DNA of 64,000 bases, from assembly GCF_037104765.1 (NCBI RefSeq), contig NZ_JBAWSY010000003.1:186001-250000 (forward strand). Direction: 5' to 3'. A model generated the notes under the pieces. That model saw only the letters and a program-made list of their open reading frames with translations, was not told the origin of the DNA and made no database searches. The DNA is from Psychrobacillus mangrovi. GTDB lineage: Bacteria; Bacillota; Bacilli; Bacillales_A; Planococcaceae. Below are positions 50,891 through 60,240 of the stretch, in pieces (position 1 is the stretch's first letter; every line of letters begins with the position of its first letter). The translations under genes and the position numbers were made by a program.

Positions 50891-53533
50891 ATGACAAATG
50901 AGACAACGATGTCAACTAAGTATGATCCGCAATCAATTGAAAAAGGTCGGTATGAATGGTGGCTAAAAGGAAAGTTCTTTGAAGCACATCCAGAAAGTGA
51001 AAAAGAACCTTATACGATTGTAATTCCACCACCAAACGTAACAGGTAAATTACACTTAGGTCATGCATGGGATACAACATTACAAGATATTTTAATACGC
51101 ATGAAACGTATGCAAGGATACGATGCTCTTTGGTTACCTGGTATGGACCATGCAGGAATTGCAACACAGGCAAAAGTAGAAGAGAAGCTTCGATCACAAA
51201 ATATCTCGAGGTATGATTTAGGTCGCGAAAAATTTGTAGAAGAAACATGGAAATGGAAAGAAGAATACGCTGGTCATATTCGCGAGCAGTGGTCAAAACT
51301 AGGATTAGGATTAGACTACTCACGTGAACGTTTCACATTAGACGAAGGCCTTTCGAATGCAGTTAAAGAAGTATTCGTAAAGTTATATAACAAAGGGTTA
51401 ATCTACCGTGGCGAATATATTATTAACTGGGATCCGGCGACAAAAACGGCTCTTTCTGACATCGAAGTAATTCATAAAGATGTACAGGGTGCATTCTATC
51501 ATATGCATTACCCACTTGCAGATGGTACTGGAACAATCGATGTAGCTACAACTAGACCGGAAACAATGTTAGGGGATAGTGCAGTTGCAGTTCACCCAGA
51601 AGATGTACGATATAAACATTTAATAGGCAAAACTGTTATCCTACCTATTACAAATCGTGAAATCCCAATTGTAGGGGACGATTACGTTGATATGGAATTT
51701 GGTAGTGGGGCAGTTAAAATTACACCTGCACATGATCCTAATGACTTTGAAATAGGTAATCGACATAATTTACAACGCATTTTGGTAATGAATGAAGATG
51801 GTACGATGAATAATAATGCCGCTCAGTACGATGGAATGGACCGCTTTGCATGCCGTAAACAAATCGTTAAGGACTTACAAGATGCAGGAGTTTTATTCAA
51901 AATTGAAGAGCACTTACATTCAGTAGGGCATTCGGAGCGTAGTGGAGCAGTTGTAGAACCATATTTATCAACTCAATGGTTTGTAAAAATGCAACCGCTA
52001 GCAGATGAGGCGATTAAATTACAACAAACTGAGGGTAAAGTAAACTTCGTTCCAGACCGTTTCGAAAAAACTTATTTACAATGGATGGAAAACATTCATG
52101 ATTGGTGTATTTCTCGTCAATTATGGTGGGGACATCGAATTCCTGCCTGGTACCATAATGAAACAGGGGAAGTATATGTTGGGCATGAAGCTCCTGCTGA
52201 TGCGGAAAACTGGAAACAAGATGAAGATGTTTTAGATACATGGTTCTCATCTGCTCTTTGGCCATTTTCAACTTTAGGTTGGCCGAATGCACAAAACGAA
52301 GAATTTAAAAAATATTATCCAACAAATACACTAGTAACTGGATATGATATTATTTTCTTCTGGGTATCACGCATGATTTTCCAAGGAATTGAATTTACAG
52401 GTACTCGTCCATTTGAAGATGTTTTAATCCATGGACTTGTTCGTGCAGAAGATGGACGAAAAATGTCAAAATCACTTGGCAACGGTGTAGATCCGATGGA
52501 TATTATTGCTCAGTATGGCGCAGATTCTCTTCGTTATTTCTTAAGTACAGGATCATCTCCAGGCCAAGATTTACGTTTCTCTACAGAAAAAGTAGAAGCT
52601 GTTTGGAATTTTGCCAATAAAATATGGAATGCATCACGCTTTGCACTAATGAATATGGATGGATTAAAATTTGAAGAGATTAATCTAGACGGTAAAAAAT
52701 CTGTTGCAGATGCATGGATCTTAACTCGTTTGAATGAAACAATTGAACAAGTAACGAGACTTTCCGATAAATATGAATTTGGTGAAGTAGGACGCGCACT
52801 ATATAACTTCATTTGGGATGATTTCTGTGACTGGTATATTGAAATGTCGAAACTTCCTTTAAATGGTGACGATGAAGAAGCGAAGAAGATGACTCGCTCA
52901 GTACTAGCATATGTTTTAGATAATACTATGCGATTATTACATCCATTTATGCCATTCATAACAGAAGAGATTTGGCAAAACCTTCCTCATGAAGGGGAGT
53001 CAATTACATTAGCAGCTTGGCCAACTGTTAACGAAGTTTTATCTAATAAAGAAGAAGCTGCCAGCATGAAATTACTAGCTGAAATTATCCGTTCTGTTCG
53101 TAATATCCGTGCGGAAGTACAAACGCCAATGAGTAAAAAAGTGCCGTTATACATTTCAGCAAAAGATGCTGACACTTTAGAAGTGTTAGAAGCAAATGCG
53201 AAATATTTAGAGCGTTTCTGTAATCCAGAGCCATTAGTAATCGGGCAAGGTATTGAAGCACCAGGCCAATCAATGTCTGCAGTAGTAACAGGTGCAGAAT
53301 TATTCTTACCATTACAAGGACTAATCGATATCGATGCAGAAAAAGCTCGTTTAGAAAAAGAACTTGAAAAATGGACAAAAGAAGTGAAATTAGTTCAAGG
53401 AAAATTATCGAACGAACGCTTCGTTTCCAAAGCACCAGAAGCTGTTGTTGCAGAAGAACGTGCAAAAGAACAAGATTACCTAGAAAAACAAGCTACGGTA
53501 TTAAAACGATTAGAAGAACTTAAAAACATGTAA
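50891..53533 (+). CDS. valS: Valyl-tRNA synthetase
   Basis: 880-aa class I synthetase. HIGH-type motif PNVTGKLHLGHAW near residue 46, editing domain (TTRPETMLGDSAVAVHP near 225), KMSKS-type GRKMSKSLGNG near 525, and a C-terminal coiled-coil arm rich in Glu/Lys. Start ATG 50891 follows AGGAGGAAC; the frame is open upstream into the T-box leader but has no ribosome-binding site there. Controlled by the T-box. Confidence 0.97.
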   Translation: MTNETTMSTKYDPQSIEKGRYEWWLKGKFFEAHPESEKEPYTIVIPPPNVTGKLHLGHAWDTTLQDILIRMKRMQGYDALWLPGMDHAGIATQAKVEEKLRSQNISRYDLGREKFVEETWKWKEEYAGHIREQWSKLGLGLDYSRERFTLDEGLSNAVKEVFVKLYNKGLIYRGEYIINWDPATKTALSDIEVIHKDVQGAFYHMHYPLADGTGTIDVATTRPETMLGDSAVAVHPEDVRYKHLIGKTVILPITNREIPIVGDDYVDMEFGSGAVKITPAHDPNDFEIGNRHNLQRILVMNEDGTMNNNAAQYDGMDRFACRKQIVKDLQDAGVLFKIEEHLHSVGHSERSGAVVEPYLSTQWFVKMQPLADEAIKLQQTEGKVNFVPDRFEKTYLQWMENIHDWCISRQLWWGHRIPAWYHNETGEVYVGHEAPADAENWKQDEDVLDTWFSSALWPFSTLGWPNAQNEEFKKYYPTNTLVTGYDIIFFWVSRMIFQGIEFTGTRPFEDVLIHGLVRAEDGRKMSKSLGNGVDPMDIIAQYGADSLRYFLSTGSSPGQDLRFSTEKVEAVWNFANKIWNASRFALMNMDGLKFEEINLDGKKSVADAWILTRLNETIEQVTRLSDKYEFGEVGRALYNFIWDDFCDWYIEMSKLPLNGDDEEAKKMTRSVLAYVLDNTMRLLHPFMPFITEEIWQNLPHEGESITLAAWPTVNEVLSNKEEAASMKLLAEIIRSVRNIRAEVQTPMSKKVPLYISAKDADTLEVLEANAKYLERFCNPEPLVIGQGIEAPGQSMSAVVTGAELFLPLQGLIDIDAEKARLEKELEKWTKEVKLVQGKLSNERFVSKAPEAVVAEERAKEQDYLEKQATVLKRLEELKNM

Positions 53534-53540
53534 TTTAAAG

Positions 53541-53576
53541 AAGAGTGTGTCGATTATTAATCGCGCACTCTTTTAG
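53541..53576 (+). terminator. Terminator after valS
   Basis: AAGAGTGtGTCGATT pairs with AATCGCGCACTCTT (one mismatch), followed by TTAG. Confidence 0.75.
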
Positions 53577-53675
53577 TTTGAAGTAATGACCTTTAGTTGG
53601 AATAATTGAGCATTTAGTTGGAAAAATTGACGCTTTAGTTGGAATATTAATGAGTTTAGTTGGAAAACACAAAAG
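53572..53675. repeat. 21-bp tandem repeat between convergent genes
   Basis: TTTAGTTGGAA occurs at 53592, 53613, 53634 and 53655, exactly 21 bp apart, with a degenerate start (TTTAGTTTGAA) at 53572. The other 10 nt of each unit vary (TAATTGAGCA, AAATTGACGC, TATTAATGAG, AACACAAAAG). There is no start codon or ribosome-binding site. Confidence 0.8.
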
Positions 53676-53709
53676 AGTGAGCTAATGAAAAATTCAGCTC
53701 ACTCTTTTT
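53671..53709 (-). terminator. Terminator of the ATP-grasp gene pair
   Basis: AAAAGAGTGAGCT and AGCTCACTCTTTT (12-nt loop). The A-run reads as a T-tail on the minus strand. It overlaps the stop of the minus-strand gene. Confidence 0.75.
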
Positions 53710-54502
53710 CAGTTAATTTCTTATTAATATATTCCATGATCGGGATGGCAATGTCTTTATTCGTTGTTGCAAAGTAAGATCTTGCACCTACGGGATCTTC
53801 TAATTCATTAAACAACCAACTACCATCAGGTAGCAAAAGAAAGTCGATGCCAATGTAATCACTTTTTAATGACCTAGCTATTTTTTCCACATCTTTAATC
53901 TGGCTACTATTTAAATCGTATTTTTCTACGGTACCGCCAAGAGTATAATTTGATTTAAAACTGTTTTCTGCACCAATTCGCTTTACCGCTCCGACTACTT
54001 CCGTTCCAAGCATAAATACTCGGACATCTGTTGCATTTGTTTCGATATACTTTTGAGCAATAATCGTTTTAGAATCATGCTCACTAATAAAAACATTGGC
54101 TTGCTCTTCAGTATGGCATAATTCTACCTGTGATCCACCATGACCATCGATTGTTTTTACTACAATCGGATAGTGAGGAATATCTGATACTGATTTTATT
54201 TTTCTAGTAGGCACTGTTTGAATTCCGAGTAGCTGTACTAGCTGTATTGCTTTCAATTTATCATTCGCAACTACATTTACTTCCGCACGATTAAACATTG
54301 GAATATTCCGTTGTTCTAATTGTTTTGAAAGTTGAGGGTTTCTTGCTCTGAAAAAGATGAAATCTGCATCAGGAATAGAGGAACTTTGATCATCTATCAC
54401 TGTAATGGAAAGACTATAATTTTCGCCAGCTTTTATAAGCCGATCTATAAAGCTTCTATTTCTTTCAATTTCATTTAACTCGTAAATTAGTAAGCCTTTC
54501 AT
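53699..54502 (-). CDS. RimK-type ATP-grasp ligase, second gene of pair
   Basis: 267-aa ATP-grasp protein. Central and C-terminal motifs: YPIVVKTIDGHGGSQVELC near residue 120, FIxEH...IIAQKYIETNATDVRVFMLG near 155, and metal-binding DYIGIDFLLLPDGSWLFNELEDPVGARS near 220. Such enzymes join a carboxylate to an amine using ATP (RimK, LysX, glutathione synthase types). Its start overlaps the stop of the upstream gene by 4 bp. Substrates unknown. Confidence 0.8.
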   Translation of the reverse strand: MKGLLIYELNEIERNRSFIDRLIKAGENYSLSITVIDDQSSSIPDADFIFFRARNPQLSKQLEQRNIPMFNRAEVNVVANDKLKAIQLVQLLGIQTVPTRKIKSVSDIPHYPIVVKTIDGHGGSQVELCHTEEQANVFISEHDSKTIIAQKYIETNATDVRVFMLGTEVVGAVKRIGAENSFKSNYTLGGTVEKYDLNSSQIKDVEKIARSLKSDYIGIDFLLLPDGSWLFNELEDPVGARSYFATTNKDIAIPIMEYINKKLTEKE

Positions 54503-55377
54503 ATAAGAACATGACCTACTTTTGAAAGGGCATAGCTAATCATAGCGTCACCAACATTAATACCAGTCACATTGTAAATATTACGAATATGAGCTACACC
54601 ATTTACTTCGCATACAAGTGGTTCTTCATCTTCTCCAAATAATAAATCTACTCCTGCAAACTCTGCATTAAGCGCATGAGCAGCAAGAATAGCCACTTCT
54701 TTTTGTCTTTCTGTAAGCTCTATTTGTGAGGCAGTTCCACCGTTTGTTATATTTGCACGAAAATCTGTTTCAGAATGGCGATGCATACAAGCTATTACCT
54801 GACCGCCTACAACATTTACTCGAATGTCACGACCTCTACTATTTTCAATAAACTCTTGAAAAACGTATTCTTTTCCATTAAGTTCTTCTACTTTTTCAAA
54901 AAATTGTTCTTTAGTTTCTATTAAATAAACTTTAAAACCAAAAGAGCCATGTGCTTCTTTTATAATCATAGGTAATTTAATTGTTTCTAATACCTGTTCG
55001 TAATAACCAGTATGCTGAATTGTAAAGTCTGTGTACACTTTTGGCGCAATGATTGTTCGAGGCAATGGAACTTGTGCTTTTGCAAGTAACATATACTGGC
55101 GTGCTTTGTTATCACATATTTCAATTATATCGGGATCATTGAAGACAGGAATACCTTCATTTTTTAAGAACTTCGCTAATAATATGTCTTTATCTAAAAA
55201 GATGACAAAATCAGGTCTAGTGTTTAATCCTAGCTGGACGTCCATTAATAATTCATAATTCCTTATTAATGTTGCTTGTATGCCTTGTTTAATTGCTGCT
55301 TCTTGAAGAAGAAGAGCCTGGTCGATAAATTTTTCATCTGTAAGACTTCCGTTGTATACAATCCAACATGTTTGCAT
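54499..55377 (-). CDS. RimK-type ATP-grasp ligase, first gene of pair
   Basis: 292-aa paralogous ATP-grasp ligase. LPMIIKEAHGSFGFKVYLIE near residue 135, YVFQEFIENSRGRDIRVNVVGG near 170, EFAGVDLLFGEDEEPLVCEVNGVAHIRN near 240 contain nucleotide and Mg ligands. N-terminal pre-ATP-grasp domain typical of RimK. ATG 55377 with GGAGGT upstream, and it is coupled to the second ligase. The two together may act in sequence or as a heteromer; spore-associated ATP-grasp pairs (YheC/YheD) are a loose parallel. Confidence 0.8.
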   Translation of the reverse strand: MQTCWIVYNGSLTDEKFIDQALLLQEAAIKQGIQATLIRNYELLMDVQLGLNTRPDFVIFLDKDILLAKFLKNEGIPVFNDPDIIEICDNKARQYMLLAKAQVPLPRTIIAPKVYTDFTIQHTGYYEQVLETIKLPMIIKEAHGSFGFKVYLIETKEQFFEKVEELNGKEYVFQEFIENSRGRDIRVNVVGGQVIACMHRHSETDFRANITNGGTASQIELTERQKEVAILAAHALNAEFAGVDLLFGEDEEPLVCEVNGVAHIRNIYNVTGINVGDAMISYALSKVGHVLI

Positions 55378-55456
55378 AATGATTGACCTCCGCTAGTGCG
55401 TGATATAATACTGTTTATAAAGAAGTTTAGCATGAAATTATAACAGAAGGAATAGG

Positions 55457-56689
55457 GTGAACGGCGTGGAAATAAATAATTTTAATTTATATAAAAATAA
55501 ATGGAATGTAAAAAGTGAATCTGTTATTAAACCTGGATTAGATTCCATACAGAAAGCACTAGAGAAGCTTGGTAATCCTCAAAATAAACACAGAACCATT
55601 CATGTCGCAGGTACGAATGGGAAAGGTTCAACCATTGCATTTATGAGAGCAATCGCAAAGGAACACGGTTTAAGATACGGATCCTTTACTTCACCAAGTA
55701 TTATTGATGTGCATGACCAAATCCAATTAAACGGTGTAAATGTTAAGACAGAACAAATGGATATGGCATTCGAAAAGATTCAACGAGCTAATCTAAGTGG
55801 TATGCTTACTGATTTTGAATTATTAACTGTAGCAGCATTTTTAGTTTTTGAATCCGAAAAATTAGATATTGTGTTTATAGAGGCTGGAATGGGTGGTAGA
55901 TTTGATAGTACAAATGTATTACAAAAATCGATTGCTGTTATACCAAGCATCTCTATTGATCATACAAAATTTTTAGGTGATACAATAGAAAAAATTAGTT
56001 GGCATAAAGCAGGAATATTGAAAGAAGATAGCAAATTAATTATAGGTCAATTGGATCAACAAGCAAAAACTGTTTTTCTCCGAGAAACTTTAGAAAAGAA
56101 CGGTATCATAATTGAATATGGAAATGATTTTTTCCTACATAATAACTCATATACTTATGACAAGACTCATATTGAAGGGTTAAACCCGATTATGCTAGGG
56201 AAACATCAGCAATCCAATATGGCTTTGGCAATAACCGCTTTATTGGAGAGTAATTTTCTGTTAGATGAAAATAAAGTGCAACAGGCTGTTAGACATGCTT
56301 GTATACCGGGCAGAATGGAAAGAGTAGGGGAAGATCTGTATTTTGATGGTGCTCATAACAAAGCGAGCGTTGATGCATTAGTCGACACAATAAAGCTTAA
56401 TTTCCCACATAATAATATTCATTTTATTGTAGGAATTCTAAAAGACAAAGATTATGTATATATGCTAAGAAAATTGGAGGAAGTAGGTACATCTTTTGAA
56501 TTTGTAGAATTTCATCATGAAAGGGCATTACCACCTAATGTATTGTATAAACACTGTTTACACGATGAAAAAAGTATTACTAAAGATATAGAAGATTTTC
56601 AGTTTAAAAAATCACATAATAATGATATTACTATTGTCACGGGTTCATTATATTTTATATCGGAACTAAGATTAAAAACAGGTAAATAG
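55457..56689 (+). CDS. folC: Folylpolyglutamate synthase/dihydrofolate synthase family
   Basis: 410-aa Mur-ligase-like enzyme adding glutamate to folates. P-loop HVAGTNGKGSTIAFM near residue 49, FTSPSIIDVHDQIQ near 77, EAGMGGRFDSTNVL near 140, SIDHTKFLGDTIEKISWHKAGI near 170, and GRMERVGEDLYFDGAHNKAS near 290. GTG 55457 follows AGAAGG; GTG 55466 is an alternative with its own AGGGTGA. It is in the folC position after valS. Confidence 0.92.
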   Translation: MNGVEINNFNLYKNKWNVKSESVIKPGLDSIQKALEKLGNPQNKHRTIHVAGTNGKGSTIAFMRAIAKEHGLRYGSFTSPSIIDVHDQIQLNGVNVKTEQMDMAFEKIQRANLSGMLTDFELLTVAAFLVFESEKLDIVFIEAGMGGRFDSTNVLQKSIAVIPSISIDHTKFLGDTIEKISWHKAGILKEDSKLIIGQLDQQAKTVFLRETLEKNGIIIEYGNDFFLHNNSYTYDKTHIEGLNPIMLGKHQQSNMALAITALLESNFLLDENKVQQAVRHACIPGRMERVGEDLYFDGAHNKASVDALVDTIKLNFPHNNIHFIVGILKDKDYVYMLRKLEEVGTSFEFVEFHHERALPPNVLYKHCLHDEKSITKDIEDFQFKKSHNNDITIVTGSLYFISELRLKTGK

Positions 56690-56787
56690 TAGTTGAAATT
56701 TTCAGAGATTTAAGTGATATAATTTAAATAATCGAGTAATAAGCTAATAGTAATAGAAAGCAATATTAAGGGGAGAAAAATAGTCCT

Positions 56788-58491
56788 ATGAATATATCAG
56801 TAAAAGCCAAAAGAAATATTTTCATACTGTGGTTATTAGTCGTACCCTTAGGGTCTATTCTAGTTTATCAATATGCACCTAGCAGGCATGTTGAATGGGA
56901 TGCTTATTTAATACTCTTGTTATTAATGCTATTAACATCAAGTTTTCCGTTTTTTATCTCTGGAAATACTATGTTTCTTAGTCAATGGGTATCGCTTGCA
57001 GCTTTTCTGAATTATGGGATATTTGCAGAAATGATTCTTATGCAATTGAGTATATTACCGATAGCCTATCATATAAAAGTTAACAAAGATAATTTCTATC
57101 GAATCGCTTTTAGCTCATTGATGTTCTTCATTATTTCAGTTGTTTGTGGTGTTGTTGTTCACTTACTTGGTTACAATCTAGGCTCGCTAGAAGTGAAAGA
57201 TTTACTTCTCTTTGGTACAATTTATGCTCTTTGTGATGTAATTTTAAACCATGCGCTCATTTATTTGAGAGATTCTTCGACAGGAAATAGTCCAAAATTA
57301 GTAGACCAGTCTACCATTTGGGATGTAATTGGATTAACGATTACATTGCCTTTTGGGATAAGCTTATATTTTTTAGAAAGCTACATAGGAACCATAGCAT
57401 TTGTATTATTAGGCTTACCCTTTTTAATGATTACTTTATTAGTTCGTCTATATAGTAATTCGGAGAAAGTAAATGCGGATCTTAATGAGGCAAGTCAATT
57501 TGGGCATGAACTTGCTGAGCGTATGACTGGTAAAGAGATAATCGATATGTTCATGGAGCGTATTACGAAGATGTTCCCTATAGATTCGGCATATATAGTC
57601 GATGATTTATATGGTAAATTTCAAATATTACGCGCCAGAGAAGACGGAGAAAATGTAGAACTCTTTTTTGCTCCGGAGGATTTGGATAATAGTCTTGCTG
57701 GTGTCATATATAAAAAAGGGATACCAACTTTATTTGATAAACAAAGCGAATGGATTAATATGAAACCTCCATTTCTTGCATCGGATATGCAAAGTGTCAT
57801 GTGCGTACCGATCTATCGAAATCAAAAAATAGAGAGTATTCTAGTACTCGCTTCACGTAAAAAATATGCTTTCGAGGCATACCAACTAAAAATGGTGCAT
57901 TTATTATGTTCATATTTCGCTGTTTCCGTGGAGAAAGCAAAGTATGTGAGAAACGCATTGGCAAGAAGTGAACGCTGTGAATTAACTAATTTATATAATT
58001 ATCGTTACCTAGACAAGCGATTGGAATTTTTTATGGAAAAATTATCCCTAGGTGAATATAAAACAGTATCATTAATAATGATGGACATCGACCATTTTAA
58101 ATCAGTCAATGATACATATGGGCATCATAGCGGAAATATTATTTTAAAAGAGTTTGCAAGAGTGATAAAGGATGAAATTGGGTCGAATGGAACTGTAGCA
58201 AGGTATGGGGGAGAAGAATTTGTAATCTTACTTCCAAACTACACGAAAGTGGAAGCCACAAATATTGCCGAAAGATTACGACGAAAAATTGAACAAACAC
58301 CATTTATGGTCGAATTGGACCTAGATGAAGTTTCACAGGAAGAAATTATTTTCATCACCGCTAGCATTGGAGTTTCTACAGCACCTGAAGATAGTGATGA
58401 AGGTATGTCACTTCTTCGAAACGCCGATCGAGCGCTATATATTGGGGCAAAGCAGGCTGGTAGGAATAGGGTTGCGGAATATGTGAGATGA
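56788..58491 (+). CDS. Membrane-anchored GAF-GGDEF diguanylate cyclase
   Basis: 567-aa protein. Residues 10-225 form several hydrophobic helices, followed by a GAF-like domain at about 245-385 (LAERMTGKEIIDMFMERITKMF then FLASDMQSVMCVPIY) and a C-terminal GGDEF domain. MMDIDHFKSVNDTYGH near 430 and RYGGEEFVILL near 470 are the substrate and active-site motifs, so catalysis is likely. The inhibitory RxxD I-site is replaced by GSNG, so feedback inhibition may be lost. It lies just before the type IV pilus genes. Ends with a bidirectional terminator. Confidence 0.88.
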   Translation: MNISVKAKRNIFILWLLVVPLGSILVYQYAPSRHVEWDAYLILLLLMLLTSSFPFFISGNTMFLSQWVSLAAFLNYGIFAEMILMQLSILPIAYHIKVNKDNFYRIAFSSLMFFIISVVCGVVVHLLGYNLGSLEVKDLLLFGTIYALCDVILNHALIYLRDSSTGNSPKLVDQSTIWDVIGLTITLPFGISLYFLESYIGTIAFVLLGLPFLMITLLVRLYSNSEKVNADLNEASQFGHELAERMTGKEIIDMFMERITKMFPIDSAYIVDDLYGKFQILRAREDGENVELFFAPEDLDNSLAGVIYKKGIPTLFDKQSEWINMKPPFLASDMQSVMCVPIYRNQKIESILVLASRKKYAFEAYQLKMVHLLCSYFAVSVEKAKYVRNALARSERCELTNLYNYRYLDKRLEFFMEKLSLGEYKTVSLIMMDIDHFKSVNDTYGHHSGNIILKEFARVIKDEIGSNGTVARYGGEEFVILLPNYTKVEATNIAERLRRKIEQTPFMVELDLDEVSQEEIIFITASIGVSTAPEDSDEGMSLLRNADRALYIGAKQAGRNRVAEYVR

Positions 58492-58537
58492 AAAATCGAG
58501 AGAAGGCTTTATGTTAAAGCTTCTCTCGATTTTTTTA
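58491..58537. terminator. Bidirectional terminator between the GGDEF gene and pilin genes
   Basis: AAAATCGAGAGAAG and CTTCTCTCGATTTT with inner CTTTA/TAAAG pairing and a T-run on the plus strand, A-run on the other. Confidence 0.85.
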
Positions 58538-59782
58538 TTTATATATTATTTTCTTGGTGAAATTATCTAGTGTTGGGCTATTAATTATATATTCCGTAGA
58601 AGAAGTATCTGTTAGACCACATAAGTTTTTAAAATCTACTTCAGACACATATTTTGTATTTGTTTCAGTGCCTACATTAACTGGTTTTCCAGTAATTGAT
58701 GGATCAAGGATATAAACAAAACTAGAATTATCTTTTTTAATTTTATTGTGATCAGCACTAAAACTCTTGTTTCTTAAACACAGCTTAGATCCATTTGTAA
58801 GGTTTAAATAATAGTTTTTGTTCTGTGTATTTATATAGATACCATCTGCTAAAATTGTGCTAGCAGAAAATGACGTTTTATTGTTATTACCCGATGAATT
58901 GAAATTTAGTTTTAATTGTCCTGCCAATTCAATTTTAGAGTTTACTAAAGAAACATGTTTATCGAAAGTTATATTTTGATTTGAATAAAGATTTAAATTA
59001 GAACCGTTAATATGATTAAAAGTTGTTTGTCCAAATAGATAAAGAGTTGAATTAAAGTTCTGATATTTACCTGTGTCATTATTAAAATTTATAGACGTAT
59101 TTTCAATCCACATTTTAATATTACTAATTGATTTAGTATCAGGTGTTTCAGAAGTGTAGCAAGGATTTACTTTCATACCGTTACATAAGTTGGTTGGCTT
59201 TGGAGGCAGGATTATTAAATTTTTTCTCCCGTCCATAGGGTTCTCGTTGTTTGAATCAGAGGCTTTGGGTACTACTAAATCATCAGGTATTTTGAATTCA
59301 GCAGTAATATCTTTCTTTTTATTTAACAATGCCCCTTGTACCTCAATTTCAATAGAATTATTTCCCATGTAATTAGGTGTTTTAAGCAATTTAAAAGATT
59401 TTGTAGAATTATTTATACTGTCTACTGTATGTGTAGAATCTGAAGTTATTAAGCTTTTAATATTATTGATCAATAAATTCATATGTCTAATTTTTATAGT
59501 TTCTTCTGATTCTCTATCTTTAGGAAGTTTTTTCTGATTATTTTGTAATTCGAGTGCTAGAAGGATTCCTTGATCATGGGTCATATTAATAATTTTGGCA
59601 CGATAGTATTCAACTCCCATCTCAGCAAGTGCCGTCGCTTCAAAAGAATCATCGGTGTTTTCAACTTGTTTTTGTTGACTCAATGCACTTAACGTAAAAC
59701 TAGAAAATAAAATTATTAGTACGACGATTATTATAAGAGTCAGTAATAACGTATATCCCTTATTGTTCTTTATTACTTGCAA
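58535..59782 (-). CDS. PilX-like minor pilin with large C-terminal domain
   Basis: 415-aa protein. A short basic leader ending KNNKG precedes YTLLLTLIIIVVLIILFSSFTLSALS, a type III (prepilin-like) signal helix. The +5 residue is not Glu, as is seen in PilX/GspK-type minor pilins. After the helix comes a soluble domain of about 380 aa, Asn/Ser-rich and probably beta-sheet. Two of its cysteines lie close together (LCNGMKVNPCYTS). Third in a minus-strand run with two other pilins. Confidence 0.75.
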   Translation of the reverse strand: MQVIKNNKGYTLLLTLIIIVVLIILFSSFTLSALSQQKQVENTDDSFEATALAEMGVEYYRAKIINMTHDQGILLALELQNNQKKLPKDRESEETIKIRHMNLLINNIKSLITSDSTHTVDSINNSTKSFKLLKTPNYMGNNSIEIEVQGALLNKKKDITAEFKIPDDLVVPKASDSNNENPMDGRKNLIILPPKPTNLCNGMKVNPCYTSETPDTKSISNIKMWIENTSINFNNDTGKYQNFNSTLYLFGQTTFNHINGSNLNLYSNQNITFDKHVSLVNSKIELAGQLKLNFNSSGNNNKTSFSASTILADGIYINTQNKNYYLNLTNGSKLCLRNKSFSADHNKIKKDNSSFVYILDPSITGKPVNVGTETNTKYVSEVDFKNLCGLTDTSSTEYIINSPTLDNFTKKIIYK

Positions 59783-59798
59783 ATTGAATCCTCCATTT

Positions 59799-60224
59799 CT
59801 ATTTTGCTGTTAGTTTACGAAAAGTAGTATTAGTTTTATAAGTAATTGATGGATTCTTTGAAGAAGAAAGTAAGATTTCAAATTTAAAGGAAACAGGATT
59901 TTCATTAAAAGTATACTGAGAAGTTTGATAGATGATCCCAGGGTTATTAAAAACAACAGTATCTAAATTACTCTCTAAAGTAAGAGAGGTTGAATCATTA
60001 TTAATTTTAATCGATTTCAAATCTGATTGGGTATGCATTTGTTGTATCGTATTAAGTATAATGTTAGCTTCTTTTTGTAATTGATTCTTAGACATAGCAT
60101 CATCGCTAAATTCAATTGTTTGGAAAAAGAAACGCCAAAGTATAAGAGAAATAACACTGAATATTACGATAGCAGCTAACAATTCAACAAGCGTCAAACC
60201 ATTTTGGTTTTGTTTACTAGCCAT
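59799..60224 (-). CDS. Type IV prepilin-like protein (PilW/ComGF-like)
   Basis: 141-aa prepilin. Leader MASKQNQNG, then cleavage before LTLVELLAAIVIFSVISLILW with Glu at +5, the canonical prepilin peptidase site and hydrophobic helix. The soluble part is small. It starts 16 bp after the upstream pilin gene, with AGGAGGAAG as ribosome-binding site. Probably a minor pilin. Confidence 0.82.
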   Translation of the reverse strand: MASKQNQNGLTLVELLAAIVIFSVISLILWRFFFQTIEFSDDAMSKNQLQKEANIILNTIQQMHTQSDLKSIKINNDSTSLTLESNLDTVVFNNPGIIYQTSQYTFNENPVSFKFEILLSSSKNPSITYKTNTTFRKLTAK

Positions 60225-60240
60225 ATTTTCTTCCTCCTAA

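Noticed and set aside
53592..53675. Regular 21-bp repeats as a CRISPR array
   Set aside because: Repeat core is only 11 bp with 10-nt variable parts, far too short for spacers, and there are no cas genes.
53592..53675. Heptad peptide (LVG repeats) encoded by the 21-bp repeat
   Set aside because: Upstream stops (TAA TGA) close the frame, and no start codon or ribosome-binding site exists.
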